Counted from the first letter of the stretch, positions 17,260 to 26,293 are shown. The stretch: DNA of 64,000 nt from Pseudorhodoplanes sinuspersici (GCF_002119765.1 NZ_CP021112.1:2784501-2848500); one strand, 5' to 3'. The notes: a model not told the origin generated them from the sequence alone. Numbers and translations are program-made.

Positions 17260-17553
17260 ATGATGAATTTAAACGACCTGATACAATGGGACCGGTTCAT
17301 CACGCCGACGGTCATCCGGATTTTCTACTGGATGGCGCTGGGAGCGATCGTGCTGTCCGGCCTGTCTTTTCTCTTTTCGGCCTTCGGGTTGATGGCCGTC
17401 AATTTCTTCGCCGGCGTCTTCCTGTTGATCGCTTCGATCCTGTATGTCTGCGCCGGCATTGTGTTCGTGCGTATCGTCTGCGAACTTGTGATGGTGGTAT
17501 TTCGTATCAACGACCATCTCGGTGCGATCCGCGACCAGGGCGAAAAGATATAG
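17260..17553 (+). CDS. DUF4282 small membrane protein
   Basis: Small protein of 97 aa with two strong hydrophobic segments (residues about 22-45 and 48-80) and a charged C-terminal tail (RINDHLGAIRDQGEKI). The pattern FITPTVIRIFYWMALG followed by a double membrane span matches DUF4282. It is an inner-membrane protein of unknown role, single in this place, and convergent with ychF whose stop lies 17 bp away. Confidence 0.85.
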   Translation: MMNLNDLIQWDRFITPTVIRIFYWMALGAIVLSGLSFLFSAFGLMAVNFFAGVFLLIASILYVCAGIVFVRIVCELVMVVFRINDHLGAIRDQGEKI

Positions 17554-17570
17554 TGCGCCTTGATTGTGCG

Positions 17571-18668
17571 TCAGGTCGCGAATCGGAAATGCATCACGTC
17601 GCCATCGTTGACGATATATTCCTTGCCTTCGAGCCGCAGTTTGCCGGCATCGCGTGCCCCCGCTTCGCCTGACAGCGCGACATAGTCGTCATAGGCGATG
17701 GTTTCGGCGCGAATGAAGCCGCGTTCGAAATCGGTGTGAATGACGCCGGCTGCCTGCGGCGCCTTGGTGCCGCGCGTGATGGTCCAGGCGCGCGCTTCTT
17801 TCGGGCCGACGGTAAAATAGGTGACGAGATCAAGAAGGCCGTAGCCTGCCCGGATCAGCCGGTCGAGGCCGGGCTCCTTCAGGCCGACGGCGTCGAGGTA
17901 TTCGACCCGCTCCTCCTTGGAGAGGACCGCGATTTCCGATTCGATCTTGGCCGAGATGACAACGGATACCGCGCCTTCCTCCTTGGCGCGTGCTTCCACC
18001 TTTGCCGAATAGGCATTGCCGGTTGCAGCCGCGCTTTCCTCGACATTGCAGACATAGAGCACCGGCTTTGCGGTCATCAGCCCGAGCATCGAGAATAACC
18101 GCTCTTCTTCCGGCTTGCGTTCAACGACGCGTGCCGGTTTGCCTTCGCGCAGCGGCTTTAATGCGCGCTGGACGAGATCGAGCGTTTCCTTGGCTTCGCG
18201 ATCGTTGCCGCGTGCTTTTTTCTCGAGCGCATCGACACGCCGCTCAAGGCTATCGAGATCGGCCAGCATCAACTCGGTTTCGATCGTCTCGATATCGGCG
18301 ATCGGATCGATCTTGCCTTCGACATGGGTGATATCGGTGTCCTCGAAACAGCGCACGACATGGGCGATGGCATCGACTTCGCGGATATTGGCCAGAAATT
18401 GATTGCCGAGCCCTTCGCCCTTGGATGCGCCGCGCACGAGACCGGCAATGTCCACGAAGGTCAGCCGTGTCGGGACGGTCTTTTCCGATTTGGCAAGGAC
18501 GGCAAGCTTGTCAAGCCGTGGATCGGGCACCGAGACTTCGCCGACATTCGGCTCGATGGTGCAGAATGGATAATTCGCTGCCTGCGCTGCGGCCGTTTCC
18601 GTCAGTGCGTTGAAAAGCGTCGATTTGCCGACATTCGGCAATCCGACGATGCCGCATTTGAAACCCAT
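17571..18668 (-). CDS. ychF: Redox-regulated P-loop ATPase YchF
   Basis: Obg-related P-loop NTPase (365 aa) that in other bacteria binds ribosomes and hydrolyses ATP. It starts MGFKCGIVGLPNVGKSTLFN with the P-loop at residues 8-17; the G2 region TIEPNVGEV, G3 VDIAGLVRGASKGEGLGN and the altered G4 YVCNVEE are all present. The C-terminal TGS domain ends EGKEYIVNDGDVMHFRF. It follows pth by 18 bp; pth-ychF is a common pair. Confidence 0.97.
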   Translation of the reverse strand: MGFKCGIVGLPNVGKSTLFNALTETAAAQAANYPFCTIEPNVGEVSVPDPRLDKLAVLAKSEKTVPTRLTFVDIAGLVRGASKGEGLGNQFLANIREVDAIAHVVRCFEDTDITHVEGKIDPIADIETIETELMLADLDSLERRVDALEKKARGNDREAKETLDLVQRALKPLREGKPARVVERKPEEERLFSMLGLMTAKPVLYVCNVEESAAATGNAYSAKVEARAKEEGAVSVVISAKIESEIAVLSKEERVEYLDAVGLKEPGLDRLIRAGYGLLDLVTYFTVGPKEARAWTITRGTKAPQAAGVIHTDFERGFIRAETIAYDDYVALSGEAGARDAGKLRLEGKEYIVNDGDVMHFRFAT

Positions 18669-18686
18669 GATGACGTCCCGTTGCCG

Positions 18687-19295
18687 TTAGCTTGGCTGAG
18701 CATTGTTGCCGTTGGTATCGAAGCCCTTCGCTACCATCGTCAGATGAATTTTGTTCTGGAAAGAGGAGTCCTGATCGCGTGCGAGAATGCCGGCATTGTC
18801 GGCAATGGCGTCGCAGAGCGTTTCGACCCAGGGCCGCTCCGCTTTGGCGAAATCCGACAACACATAGGAATGCACGAGGTCCTTGTTTCCCGGATGTCCA
18901 ATGCCGATGCGCATGCGCTTATAGTCATTGCCCATATGCTCGGACACCGAGCGCAATCCATTGTGGCCGGCATTGCCGCCACCGGTCTTGATCCGCACCT
19001 TGCCGGGCGGCAATTCAAGCTCGTCGTGCAGGACGACGATCTCGTTCAAGCCGATCTTGTAGAAGTTGGCGGCTTCCGCCACCGCGCGGCCTGACTCGTT
19101 CATGAACGTGCCCGGCAGGAGCAGCAGGGCCTTCTGGCCGGCGAGCGAGCCTTCTGTGGCGACACCCTGGAATCGACGACGCCACGGCGCAAAGCCGTGG
19201 CGTTTTGCAATCGCCTCGACCGCCATGAAGCCGATATTGTGCCGATTGCCCGCATAGCGAGCGCCCGGATTGCCGAGCCCGACAAAAAGCAGCAT
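18687..19295 (-). CDS. pth: Peptidyl-tRNA hydrolase
   Basis: Releases peptides from prematurely dissociated peptidyl-tRNA. The opening [20 protein letters not shown] contains the conserved Asn of GNPG and catalytic His19, the FMNESG motif follows, and [14 protein letters not shown] plus [12 protein letters not shown] complete the active site. The length of 202 aa is usual. The start lies 6 nt after a strong GC hairpin that separates it from rplY, leaving almost no room for a Shine-Dalgarno (see the terminator entry). ychF follows in the same operon. Confidence 0.97.
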   Translation of the reverse strand: MLLFVGLGNPGARYAGNRHNIGFMAVEAIAKRHGFAPWRRRFQGVATEGSLAGQKALLLLPGTFMNESGRAVAEAANFYKIGLNEIVVLHDELELPPGKVRIKTGGGNAGHNGLRSVSEHMGNDYKRMRIGIGHPGNKDLVHSYVLSDFAKAERPWVETLCDAIADNAGILARDQDSSFQNKIHLTMVAKGFDTNGNNAQPS

Positions 19296-19300
19296 GGGGC

Positions 19301-19325
19301 AAAAGGCGGGGCGCAGGGCCCCGCC
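19301..19325 (-). terminator. Terminator-like hairpin between rplY and pth
   Basis: Read on the minus strand, GGCGGGG and CCCCGCC pair around a 7-nt loop and are followed by TTTT (the AAAA at 19301-19304). This looks like a weak intrinsic terminator or attenuator and ends only 6 nt before the pth start codon. It could lower pth expression relative to rplY or affect ribosome loading. Seen directly; function inferred. Confidence 0.6.
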
Positions 19326-19331
19326 ATCTCG

Positions 19332-20012
19332 TTATTTCTTTTCGGCCGGCTTCTTGTCGCCACCGGCAGCAGCCGGAGCGGCCGCAGCAGGAGCACCAGC
19401 GGCCGGAGCGGCAGCAGCAGCCTCGGCAGACTTGGTTTCTTCGCCATAGCCTGACGGCGGCACGATGGTAACGAGGGTCATGTCCTCGCGGGCCACCGGC
19501 TTCACGCCTTCCGGAAGCTGAATATCGCTCAGATGCTTCGATGAGTTGATTTCGAGGCCGGTGACGTCGACTTCGATCGACTGCGGGATGCGATCCGGCG
19601 GGCAACGCAGTGGAAGCGAGTGGGTCACGATGTTGACCGCGCCGCCGCGCTTCACGCCGGGCGACTGGTCGGAATTGATGACGTGCACCGGCACGTTCAC
19701 GCGGATCAGCGATCCTGGTGCGAGGCGCATGAAATCGATATGGATCGGGAAGTCCTTCACCGGGTCGAGCTGATAGTCGCGCGGGATCACGCGGTGTTTC
19801 TTGCCGTCGATGTCGATGTCGTACAGCGTGGTGAGGAAGTGACCCGCATAGATCTTGGTGCGGATGTCGATGTGATCGACGGCGATTGCGAGGGGGGCTT
19901 CGTTGGCACCATAGATCACGGCCGGGGTCCGGCCTTCGCGACGAACGCTCCGAGCGGCCCCCTTGCCGGCCTTCGGACGCAACGTCGCCTTGATTTCCTT
20001 GACGGTCGTCAT
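19332..20012 (-). CDS. rplY: 50S ribosomal protein L25 (CTC form)
   Basis: Ribosomal protein that binds 5S rRNA. Of 226 aa, the first part is the L25 domain (ATLRPKAGKGAARSVRREG, IYGANEAPLAI) and the second is the TL5/CTC beta domain (VPVHVINSDQSPGVKRGG, ISLP-type VDVTGLEINSSKHLSDIQL). The final 40 residues are an alanine-rich tail ending KKPAEKK, typical of alphaproteobacterial CTC-type proteins. The rplY-pth-ychF order is common. A dispersed palindrome lies upstream at 20155-20201. Confidence 0.97.
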   Translation of the reverse strand: MTTVKEIKATLRPKAGKGAARSVRREGRTPAVIYGANEAPLAIAVDHIDIRTKIYAGHFLTTLYDIDIDGKKHRVIPRDYQLDPVKDFPIHIDFMRLAPGSLIRVNVPVHVINSDQSPGVKRGGAVNIVTHSLPLRCPPDRIPQSIEVDVTGLEINSSKHLSDIQLPEGVKPVAREDMTLVTIVPPSGYGEETKSAEAAAAAPAAGAPAAAAPAAAGGDKKPAEKK

Positions 20013-20154
20013 AGCGATAAGTCCTTGTCAGATTGTGATGAAACAGACTGCGGCAAGCCTCCAGGGGTGCAGGGGCCGCAGGTCGGCGGGCTTATACCGG
20101 CAGGGCGCCGGAATAGCAAGAAAAGCCCGCAAAAAGGCTCGTTTGGCTAAAATA

Positions 20155-20201
20155 GCGTTTTCGAGCGAAGTGGGGACCGGTTCGCGTGAAGAAAACGCGT
20201 C
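20155..20201. repeat. Dispersed palindromic repeat (GCGTTTTC...GAAAACGC)
   Basis: Arms GCGTTTTC at 20155-20162 and GAAAACGC at 20191-20198 enclose GAGCGAAGTGGGGACCGGTT, the form of an interspersed palindrome that I recall as common between genes in Bradyrhizobium and relatives. Located between rplY and ubiK, both on the minus strand. Only the inverted repeat is seen directly; the family match is from memory. Confidence 0.7.
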
Positions 20202-20212
20202 ACCCAAAAACC

Positions 20213-20521
20213 CTAACCGTCCAGCCGCATGTCGCTAATGTCTGGCTGGTCGCCGGAGGTGGCCGGCGTGGCGATGCCAAGTTTGGCTTCGAGGGCCGCG
20301 ACGCGGGTCTTTAGCGCCTCATTTTCCTCCCGGGCCATCCTTGCCATATCCTTAACAGCCTCGAATTCCTCGCGCTTGACGAGGTCGAGATCGCGCAGCC
20401 AGCGCTCGGCCTGGGTCTTGAATACGGTGTCGAATTCGCGGCGGACGCCTTGGGCAACGCCGGCAGCGTCATTCATCAGCCGGGCGATTTCGTCGAAGAA
20501 GCGGCCGGAGGTCTGGGTCAT
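20213..20521 (-). CDS. ubiK: Ubiquinone biosynthesis accessory factor UbiK (BMFP)
   Basis: Small protein (102 aa) with an N-terminal amphipathic region (RFFDEIARLMNDAAGVAQGV) and a C-terminal coiled coil (REENEALKTRVAALEAKLG), the layout of membrane-fusogenic BMFP/YqiC proteins now called UbiK, an accessory factor of ubiquinone synthesis. Assignment rests on this layout and length. It is divergent from lgt, sharing a 200-bp intergenic region with a 17-bp tandem repeat. Confidence 0.85.
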   Translation of the reverse strand: MTQTSGRFFDEIARLMNDAAGVAQGVRREFDTVFKTQAERWLRDLDLVKREEFEAVKDMARMAREENEALKTRVAALEAKLGIATPATSGDQPDISDMRLDG

Positions 20522-20663
20522 GGCGAGGTCCTTAGGCGGTGCCCTTGGGCGGTGTTTAGCGTTACCTGAAAGATGCTTTGAGGGTCATATGGCGCAGTCG
20601 TTACGGGCCCGCAAGCGTTCGGCAGTTGCCGCGGTCGGATCGGTGCCGCATAAGGCAGCCCTT

Positions 20664-20713
20664 GCGTCGCTCCTTGGAATGCGTCGCTCCTTGGAATGCG
20701 TCGCCCTTGGAAT
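20664..20713. repeat. 17-bp tandem repeat, three copies, before lgt
   Basis: GCGTCGCTCCTTGGAAT occurs at 20664-20680 and 20681-20697, and a 16-bp version lacking one base (GCGTCGCCCTTGGAAT) at 20698-20713, ending 8 bp before the lgt ATG. The last copy places TTGGAAT where the lgt Shine-Dalgarno should be, so the copy number could influence lgt translation. It could be slippage-prone. Confidence 0.85.
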
Positions 20714-20721
20714 ATGCCACG

Positions 20722-21552
20722 ATGCCGATAGCGGCCCTGCCATTCCCGAATTTCGATCCAGTCCTGATCAGCATCGGACCCTTTGCGATCCGCTGGTACG
20801 CCCTCGCCTATATCTTTGGCATCCTGCTCGGCTGGGTCTATGCCCGCTATCTGATCAAGCGGGAGCGGCTCTGGGGTGGCCCGGCACCGCTGACGGTCAC
20901 CGACTTCGACGACTACATCGTCTGGGTGACCCTCGGCATCGTCCTTGGCGGGCGGATCGGCTATGTCCTGTTCTACAATCCGGCTCACTTCGCCGCACAT
21001 CCGCTGGAGATTTTCCAGGTCTGGACCGGCGGCATGTCGTTCCATGGCGGCTTTGTCGGCTGTGTGCTGGCGGTGGTGCTGTTTGCCCGCCAGCGCGGCA
21101 TTTCGATCCTCTCGCTCGGCGATCTGACCTGCGCGGCCGGCCCGATCGGGCTTTTCCTTGGCCGGATCGCCAATTTCATCAATGGCGAATTGTGGGGCCG
21201 CCCGACTGATGTCCCATGGGCCTTCATTTTTCCTGGCGGCGGCCCGCTGCCGCGTCATCCAAGCCAGCTTTATGAAGCGGCGCTCGAAGGCCTGCTGCTG
21301 TTCTGCATTCTGGCCTTTGCCATTCGTCTGGGCGCGCTGAAACGGCCTGGTCTGGTGGTCGGCCTGTTCGCCATCGTCTATGCGCTGGCCCGCTCGTTCA
21401 GCGAATTGTTCCGCGAACCCGATGCGCAACTCGGCTTTCTGTGGGGTGGCATGACCATGGGCATGCTGCTGTCGATCCCGTTGTTCATCGCGGGCATCGG
21501 CTTCGTCGTCTATGCGCTGCGCCGGCCGCCGCTTGGGAGCAAGCCGGCATGA
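20722..21552 (+). CDS. lgt: Prolipoprotein diacylglyceryl transferase
   Basis: Integral membrane enzyme (276 aa) that adds diacylglycerol to the lipobox Cys of prolipoproteins. The start at 20722 ([21 protein letters not shown]) is the family start; the open frame runs further up through the tandem repeat but is not coding. Visible signatures: [23 protein letters not shown] with the conserved His, [15 protein letters not shown] (the Lgt signature) and RHPSQLYEA. Seven hydrophobic segments. Followed by midA-like with an ATGA overlap. Confidence 0.97.
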   Translation: MPIAALPFPNFDPVLISIGPFAIRWYALAYIFGILLGWVYARYLIKRERLWGGPAPLTVTDFDDYIVWVTLGIVLGGRIGYVLFYNPAHFAAHPLEIFQVWTGGMSFHGGFVGCVLAVVLFARQRGISILSLGDLTCAAGPIGLFLGRIANFINGELWGRPTDVPWAFIFPGGGPLPRHPSQLYEAALEGLLLFCILAFAIRLGALKRPGLVVGLFAIVYALARSFSELFREPDAQLGFLWGGMTMGMLLSIPLFIAGIGFVVYALRRPPLGSKPA

Positions 21553-22646
21553 GCGATACGCCGCTCGAGAAAGAGATCCGGCGGCTGATCGAGGTGGCCG
21601 GGCCGATGCCGGTGGCGCGCTATATGACTTTGTGTCTGACACATCCACAGCACGGTTATTACGTCACGCGCGATCCGTTCGGCGCCGGCGGCGACTTCAC
21701 GACCGCGCCGGAGATCAGCCAGATTTTCGGTGAACTGTTGGGGCTATGGGCGTTGTCGGTATGGCGCATTCTTGGGGAGCCAGACGTGATCCGGCTGGTC
21801 GAAATGGGACCTGGACGCGGCACGATGATGCGCGATGCGTTGCGCGCCGCGAAAGTGCTGCCGAATTTCCGTTCGGCTTTGTCGGTGCATATGGTGGAAG
21901 TCAGTCCGACACTGGAGAGAACGCAGCGCCACACGTTGAGAGAGATCGAATTGCCGATTTCATGGCATCGCCATCTGCTCGAAGTTCCCGAAGGTCCGAC
22001 AATCATCCTCGCTAACGAATATATCGATGCGCTCCCTGTACATCAGGTGGTGAGGCAGGACACAGGCTGGCACGAACGGGTCATTGGTCTGGATGCCAAT
22101 GGCGATTTCGCTCTCGGTCTTGCACCCGATGCGCTGCCGCAATTCGATCGTTTCCTGCCACAGAAGATTAAGGACGCGCCGGTGGGGTCGATCTTCGAAT
22201 GGCGCAATGATCTGGATGTCCTCGACATCAGCCGCCGTGTCGTCAGGAATGGCGCGGCATTGATTATCGATTATGGGCATACGCAAAGCGATGTCGGCGA
22301 GACGCTGCAGGCCGTCAATGAGCATGAATTCGCCCATCCGCTATCGGCGCCCGGCGAGATCGACATCACTGCGCATGTCGATTTTTATGCTCTGGGTCAG
22401 GCGGCGGAGAGCATGGGCGCGTCGGTTCAAGGGCCGGTGACACAGGCGCATTTCCTGACCGAGCTTGGCATCGAGCCGCGGGCCCATGCGTTGCGAAAGA
22501 ACGCCACGCCGGAACAGGCCGAAGCGATTACGACGGCCGTCGCGCGTCTCACCGAGAGCGGCAAGACAGGGATGGGCGATCTGTTCAAGGTGATGGCGAT
22601 CTGCGATCCGAAACTGGGGCCGTTGCCCGGGATGGTGCCCGCATGA
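21549..22646 (+). CDS. SAM-dependent methyltransferase, MidA/NDUFAF7 (DUF185) family
   Basis: Class-I methyltransferase (366 aa) related to mitochondrial NDUFAF7, which methylates an arginine in a complex I subunit; the bacterial target is unproven. The start at 21549 ([20 protein letters not shown]) overlaps lgt by ATGA. Conserved blocks include [22 protein letters not shown] and [16 protein letters not shown] (SAM loop), [21 protein letters not shown] and [10 protein letters not shown]. It also overlaps pgeF by 4 bp, so lgt-midA-pgeF form one unit. Confidence 0.93.
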   Translation: MSDTPLEKEIRRLIEVAGPMPVARYMTLCLTHPQHGYYVTRDPFGAGGDFTTAPEISQIFGELLGLWALSVWRILGEPDVIRLVEMGPGRGTMMRDALRAAKVLPNFRSALSVHMVEVSPTLERTQRHTLREIELPISWHRHLLEVPEGPTIILANEYIDALPVHQVVRQDTGWHERVIGLDANGDFALGLAPDALPQFDRFLPQKIKDAPVGSIFEWRNDLDVLDISRRVVRNGAALIIDYGHTQSDVGETLQAVNEHEFAHPLSAPGEIDITAHVDFYALGQAAESMGASVQGPVTQAHFLTELGIEPRAHALRKNATPEQAEAITTAVARLTESGKTGMGDLFKVMAICDPKLGPLPGMVPA

Positions 22647-23413
22647 TGGTGCAGTCGCAATTGCTGTCGGAGTGCAGCGGCATTCGCCATGCCTTCTTCA
22701 CGCGCGATGGCGGCGTGTCGAACGGCCTCTATGCGAGCCTCAATGGCGGTGTCGGTTCCGACGACGATGCGTTGCATGTTGCGGAGAACCGCGCGCGCAT
22801 GGCGCGGTATCTCGACGTGGCGCCGGACCATTTTCTCTCCGCCTATCAGATCCATTCGCCGCAGGTCGTCGTCGCTGACACGCCATGGACGAGCGATACG
22901 CGGCCCAGGGCCGACGCCATCGTGGCGAACACACCCGGTCTTGCGATCGGTGTCAGCACGGCCGATTGCGGTCCATTGCTGTTTGCCGATGAGCAAGCGC
23001 GCGTGATCGGCGCGGCACACGCTGGCTGGCGCGGCGCATTGTCCGGCGTGATCGAGAACACGATCGAAGCGATGGAAAAACTCGGTGCCCGCCGCAACAC
23101 CATCAAAGTGTCGCTTGGCCCGCTGATCCGGCAGGCGAATTACGAGGTCAGTCGGGATTTCATCGATCAATTCGTTCGCGAGAATGAAGCTTACCATCGT
23201 TTCTTTGCGCCGGCGGCGCGTGCGGGACATGCCATGTTCGACTTGCCAGGCTTCATTGCCGCGACGATTGCGAAAAGTGGCATCACCCAATTTCAGGATC
23301 TTGGGCTGTGCACCTATGCCGATCCGGATCGTTTCTACAGCTACCGGCGGTCCACGCATCGGGCTGAGCCGGATTACGGCCGGCATATTAACGCTATCGT
23401 CCTGACCCCCTAG
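22643..23413 (+). CDS. pgeF: Purine nucleoside phosphorylase / polyphenol oxidase family (YfiH, DUF152)
   Basis: Protein of 256 aa of the DUF152 family, reported in other bacteria as a purine nucleoside phosphorylase/adenosine deaminase and, for E. coli YfiH, as a peptidoglycan editing factor. Metal-binding residues are visible in TRDGGVSNGLYASLN, VSTADCGPLLF and GAAHAGWRGALSGV. The ending RFYSYRRSTHR is typical. It is the last gene of the lgt operon and starts in the ATGA of the methyltransferase stop. Confidence 0.92.
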   Translation: MMVQSQLLSECSGIRHAFFTRDGGVSNGLYASLNGGVGSDDDALHVAENRARMARYLDVAPDHFLSAYQIHSPQVVVADTPWTSDTRPRADAIVANTPGLAIGVSTADCGPLLFADEQARVIGAAHAGWRGALSGVIENTIEAMEKLGARRNTIKVSLGPLIRQANYEVSRDFIDQFVRENEAYHRFFAPAARAGHAMFDLPGFIAATIAKSGITQFQDLGLCTYADPDRFYSYRRSTHRAEPDYGRHINAIVLTP

Positions 23414-23516
23414 GCTATCCGCCCGACCCGGCTGGACCGCACCCGCAAGAACGGTTACCAATTCGTTAACAGCCTGAAGGGTCCGCAAGAACCTTAAGGC
23501 CGATAACGGGGGTTTC

Positions 23517-24200
23517 ATGCGGAGTGCAGCGGCGCGCATCGCCGGAACATTGGCGTTTGCCCTGTCGGTCGCGGCTTGCACCACGACCGGACAGCCGCAA
23601 ACGGCAGGATTGCAAAGCAGCTCCCGCACGACCGTGGCGTTTGAATCGATCGATGGGCCGCCTCCGGCTGTCTTCCAGAAACTGGTCAGCAAGCTGAACG
23701 ACGAGGCTGAGGCGCGGCAGGTCCCGGTCGTGACACGGGAAGGCTTCGCTCCTTATCGTGTCCGCGGCTACACGGCGGTCGGTGTTCTGAAAGGGCAGGC
23801 GGTCGTCTCCTGGGTCTGGGATGTCTACGATTCCCAATCCGCGCGGGTGCTGCGTCTCAGCGGCGAGGAAAAGGCCGGCCGCGCCGGCAAAGATGCTTGG
23901 CAGGCAGTCAATGACGAGGTGGTGGCCCGTATCGCCCGAAACGGCATGCAGCAGCTGGCCGGCTATTTCCAGGGCGTGCCCCAAGGCAACGACAGCGCGC
24001 CAGCCCCGGCTCCGGCCCCGGATATGCCGTCCACTGCCGTTGCCGCAAACGACGATTTCCGCCCGGAAACCTACGGAATCACGCGCCGTTCAGACCCCGC
24101 GCCGGATCTGGAAACAGCGGCTGCGGAAGCGCCCGTGCCGACACCACGGCGCCGGCCATCGGCCCATGCCGGACGGGTGGCGCTGGCAGCGCCTCAATAA
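23517..24200 (+). CDS. Putative lipoprotein of unknown function
   Basis: Protein of 227 aa with a signal peptide and lipobox (LSVAACTTT, Cys at residue 21), so probably an outer- or inner-membrane lipoprotein. The middle domain (AFESIDGPPPAVFQKLVSKL, FAPYRVRGYTAVG, VVSWVWDVYD, RVLRLSGEEK) looks folded, and the C-terminal third is rich in Pro and Ala. I do not recognise a named family. It lies next to lgt, the enzyme that would modify it, though on a separate transcript. Confidence 0.78.
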   Translation: MRSAAARIAGTLAFALSVAACTTTGQPQTAGLQSSSRTTVAFESIDGPPPAVFQKLVSKLNDEAEARQVPVVTREGFAPYRVRGYTAVGVLKGQAVVSWVWDVYDSQSARVLRLSGEEKAGRAGKDAWQAVNDEVVARIARNGMQQLAGYFQGVPQGNDSAPAPAPAPDMPSTAVAANDDFRPETYGITRRSDPAPDLETAAAEAPVPTPRRRPSAHAGRVALAAPQ

Positions 24201-24346
24201 CCACGGCGGAAAAACTTTCGAACAATAAAACCAGCCGTATTGCACCGCTTCGGCCGCCCCTGTATCAGTCCGGCGCCGCACAGATCGCGACGGTCCTTGG
24301 CAACTGACCTGGGATCGCATCGCGGTCGTTTCTGATGATTTTGAGT

Positions 24347-24387
24347 ATGATGCCAGCCGAACCCGCTTCGCCTCTTTCCGGCATCAT
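24347..24387. repeat. Dispersed palindromic repeat upstream of prs
   Basis: ATGATGCC at 24347-24354 and GGCATCAT at 24380-24387 enclose a 25-nt middle whose reverse complement (GGAAAGAGGCGAAGCGGGTT and on) resembles the middle of the element at 43303-43353. The two thus look like members of one family. It ends 24 bp before the prs start and could form part of its leader. The rest of the 24201-24411 gap shows nothing I recognise. Confidence 0.65.
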
Positions 24388-24411
24388 CCTCCCATACGAG
24401 CGAGGTTAGGA

Positions 24412-25362
24412 ATGGCGAAAAACGGAGCGATCAAGCTCGTCGCCGGCAATTCCAATCCTGCGCTCGCGGCGGAGATTTGCGAATACCTGAAAGTCCCCAT
24501 GACCAAAGCGGTGGTGCGCCGTTTTGCCGACATGGAAATCTTCGTAGAAATCCAGGAGAACGTGCGCGGAGCAGACGTATTCGTGGTGCAATCGACGTCT
24601 TTCCCGGCCAATGATCATCTGATGGAGCTGCTGATCATCATCGACGCGCTCCGCCGGTCGTCGGCCCGCCGCATCACCGCCGTGGTGCCGTATTTCGGTT
24701 ATGCCCGGCAGGACCGCAAACCCGGCCCCCGCACGCCGATCTCCGCCAAGCTGGTCGCCAACCTGATCACCCATGCCGGCGCCGACCGGGTGCTGACGCT
24801 CGACCTGCATGCCGGCCAGATCCAGGGCTTCTTCGATATTCCGACCGACAACCTGTTCGCAGCGCCGGTCATGGTGCGGGACATCAAGGAGCGCTTCGAC
24901 CTGTCCAAGCTGATGGTGGTGTCGCCCGACGTTGGCGGCGTCGTGCGCGCGCGCGGCCTCGCTAAGCGCATCAATGCGCCGCTCGCCATCATCGACAAGC
25001 GCCGCGAACGCGCCGGCGAGTCCGAAGTCATGAACGTCATCGGCGAAGTGGCCGGTCACACCTGCATCCTGGTCGACGATATCGTCGATTCCGGCGGCAC
25101 GCTGGTGAACGCCGCAGACGCCCTGCTCGATCAGGGCGCGACCGACGTTTACGCCTACATCACCCATGGTGTGTTGTCGGGCGGTGCGGTGGCACGCGTG
25201 AACAAGTCACGGCTGAAGGAGCTCGTCATCACCGACTCGATTCAGCCGACCAAGGAAGTGCAGGCGGCGAAAAATATCCGTGTGCTGCCGATTGCGCATC
25301 TGATCGGCGAAGCGATCGGCCGTACCGCGCACGAAGAGTCTGTTTCGAGTCTGTTCGACTGA
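24412..25362 (+). CDS. prs: Ribose-phosphate pyrophosphokinase
   Basis: Makes PRPP from ribose 5-phosphate and ATP in the cytoplasm. The 316 aa match the family length. Visible: [13 protein letters not shown], the flexible-loop region [40 protein letters not shown], and the PRPP-binding loop [14 protein letters not shown]. It is monocistronic here with a short repeat in its leader and a GANTC-rich region after it. Confidence 0.98.
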   Translation: MAKNGAIKLVAGNSNPALAAEICEYLKVPMTKAVVRRFADMEIFVEIQENVRGADVFVVQSTSFPANDHLMELLIIIDALRRSSARRITAVVPYFGYARQDRKPGPRTPISAKLVANLITHAGADRVLTLDLHAGQIQGFFDIPTDNLFAAPVMVRDIKERFDLSKLMVVSPDVGGVVRARGLAKRINAPLAIIDKRRERAGESEVMNVIGEVAGHTCILVDDIVDSGGTLVNAADALLDQGATDVYAYITHGVLSGGAVARVNKSRLKELVITDSIQPTKEVQAAKNIRVLPIAHLIGEAIGRTAHEESVSSLFD

Positions 25363-25425
25363 AATCGCCCGGCGTTGATCGCGGCCGAATAAGAATTTTC
25401 ACTTTTCGGTTCATAACGACGCCTT

Positions 25426-25586
25426 GAGTCAAACTGCCGCACCGTCCTTTGTGGACAGGCGCCATGGCGCCGTTGCGCCGATTCCAAGAATCCACGACCA
25501 GAGTCTCAGCGCTTAAATCTTGGCTTGGTTGCCCCGAATCGGTGCGGTTATAGTCGAAGCGCCAAGTGATTCGGCGATCGCGAGTC
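25426..25586. promoter_or_regulatory. Cluster of seven GANTC (CcrM) sites upstream of ybjN-like gene
   Basis: GANTC occurs at 25426, 25480, 25488, 25501, 25536, 25568 and 25582 (GAGTC, GATTC, GAATC, GAGTC, GAATC, GATTC, GAGTC), seven in 161 bp; for a 60 percent GC sequence I would expect about 0.6. GANTC is the CcrM methylation target in alphaproteobacteria. The 347-bp gap 25363-25709 holds no gene that I can support and lies between prs and the YbjN-like gene. Regulatory meaning is inferred. Confidence 0.6.
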
Positions 25587-25709
25587 AATCTGCCGGTTCC
25601 GGCTTGGCCTGCGTCAGAAAGTCCCCTGTTGGGACGTTCAGTTGCGTGTGGTGCGCGTGCGTTGACTGAGCGCTGAGCGACCTCGCAAGCGGCAGGTAAA
25701 GGCGGAAAA

Positions 25710-26210
25710 ATGCCACTGATGGAAATCGAATCTGGTGTGCGGATGAATCCGCTCGATGTCGTCGAACGGATGGCTTCGGTCAATGACTGGGCCTTCGAGC
25801 GCGCCTGCGATGACGAGATCAATATTCTCATCAAGGGCAAGTGGAACGACTATCAGGTGTCGTTCACCTGGATGGATAATCTCGAGGCGCTGCATCTGGC
25901 CTGCGCCTTCGATGTGAAGATGGCCGAGCGCCGGCGCGGCGAAGTGCAGCAACTCATCGCGCACATGAACGAACAGATGTGGATCGGCCATTTCGACCTC
26001 TGGCCGGACGACGGCATGGTGATGTTCCGCCATGCGCTCGTCCTGTCAGGAGGGGTCGAGCCGTCCGACGAACAATGCAAGGCTGTGCTGGGGACCGCGC
26101 TCGACACATGCGAGCGTTACTTTCCGGCGTTCCAGTTCGTGCTCTGGGCCGGCAAGTCGGCGCGCGAGGCGCTCGACGCCGCCATGTTCGAGACCTCGGG
26201 CGAAGCGTAA
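25710..26210 (+). CDS. YbjN domain-containing protein
   Basis: Cytoplasmic protein (166 aa) of the YbjN type, a type III secretion chaperone-like fold reported to affect motility, stress and metabolism in E. coli. Visible features are MNPLDVVERMASVNDWAFERACDDEINI near the N-terminus, QVSFTWMDNLEALHLACAFD in the middle and YFPAFQFVLWAGKSAREAL toward the end. No membrane segment is seen. It stands alone after a GANTC-rich region and before a dispersed repeat and proC. Confidence 0.85.
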   Translation: MPLMEIESGVRMNPLDVVERMASVNDWAFERACDDEINILIKGKWNDYQVSFTWMDNLEALHLACAFDVKMAERRRGEVQQLIAHMNEQMWIGHFDLWPDDGMVMFRHALVLSGGVEPSDEQCKAVLGTALDTCERYFPAFQFVLWAGKSAREALDAAMFETSGEA

Positions 26211-26221
26211 ACCAGTTTCCC

Positions 26222-26293
26222 CGGTCATTCCCGCGCTTGCGTGAATCCAGCATATGATGTCGCTCTGGGTCCCCGCCTTCGCGGGGACGAGCG
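26222..26293. repeat. Dispersed palindromic repeat (GTCCCCGC...GCGGGGAC)
   Basis: The gap before proC contains CATTCCCGCGCTTGCGTGAA followed by CTGGGTCCCCGCCTTCGCGG; GTCCCCGC at 26269-26276 pairs with GCGGGGAC at 26281-26288 around CTTC. This matches, from memory, an interspersed element common in Rhizobiales (CATTCCCGCGAAAGC..., GGGTCCCCGC...). It sits 11 bp before the proC start and might act as a leader structure or terminator for ybjN. Confidence 0.7.

Noticed and set aside
20518-21648. 376-codon open frame on the minus strand
   Set aside because: Antisense to lgt, with composition unlike protein; no start signal.
22427-23692. 421-codon open frame on the minus strand
   Set aside because: Antisense to midA-like and pgeF; no recognisable features.
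25441-25470. Replication origin suggested by GANTC cluster
   Set aside because: No good DnaA box (only TGTGGACAG-like) and no dnaA, hemE or parAB neighbour; a promoter role is simpler.
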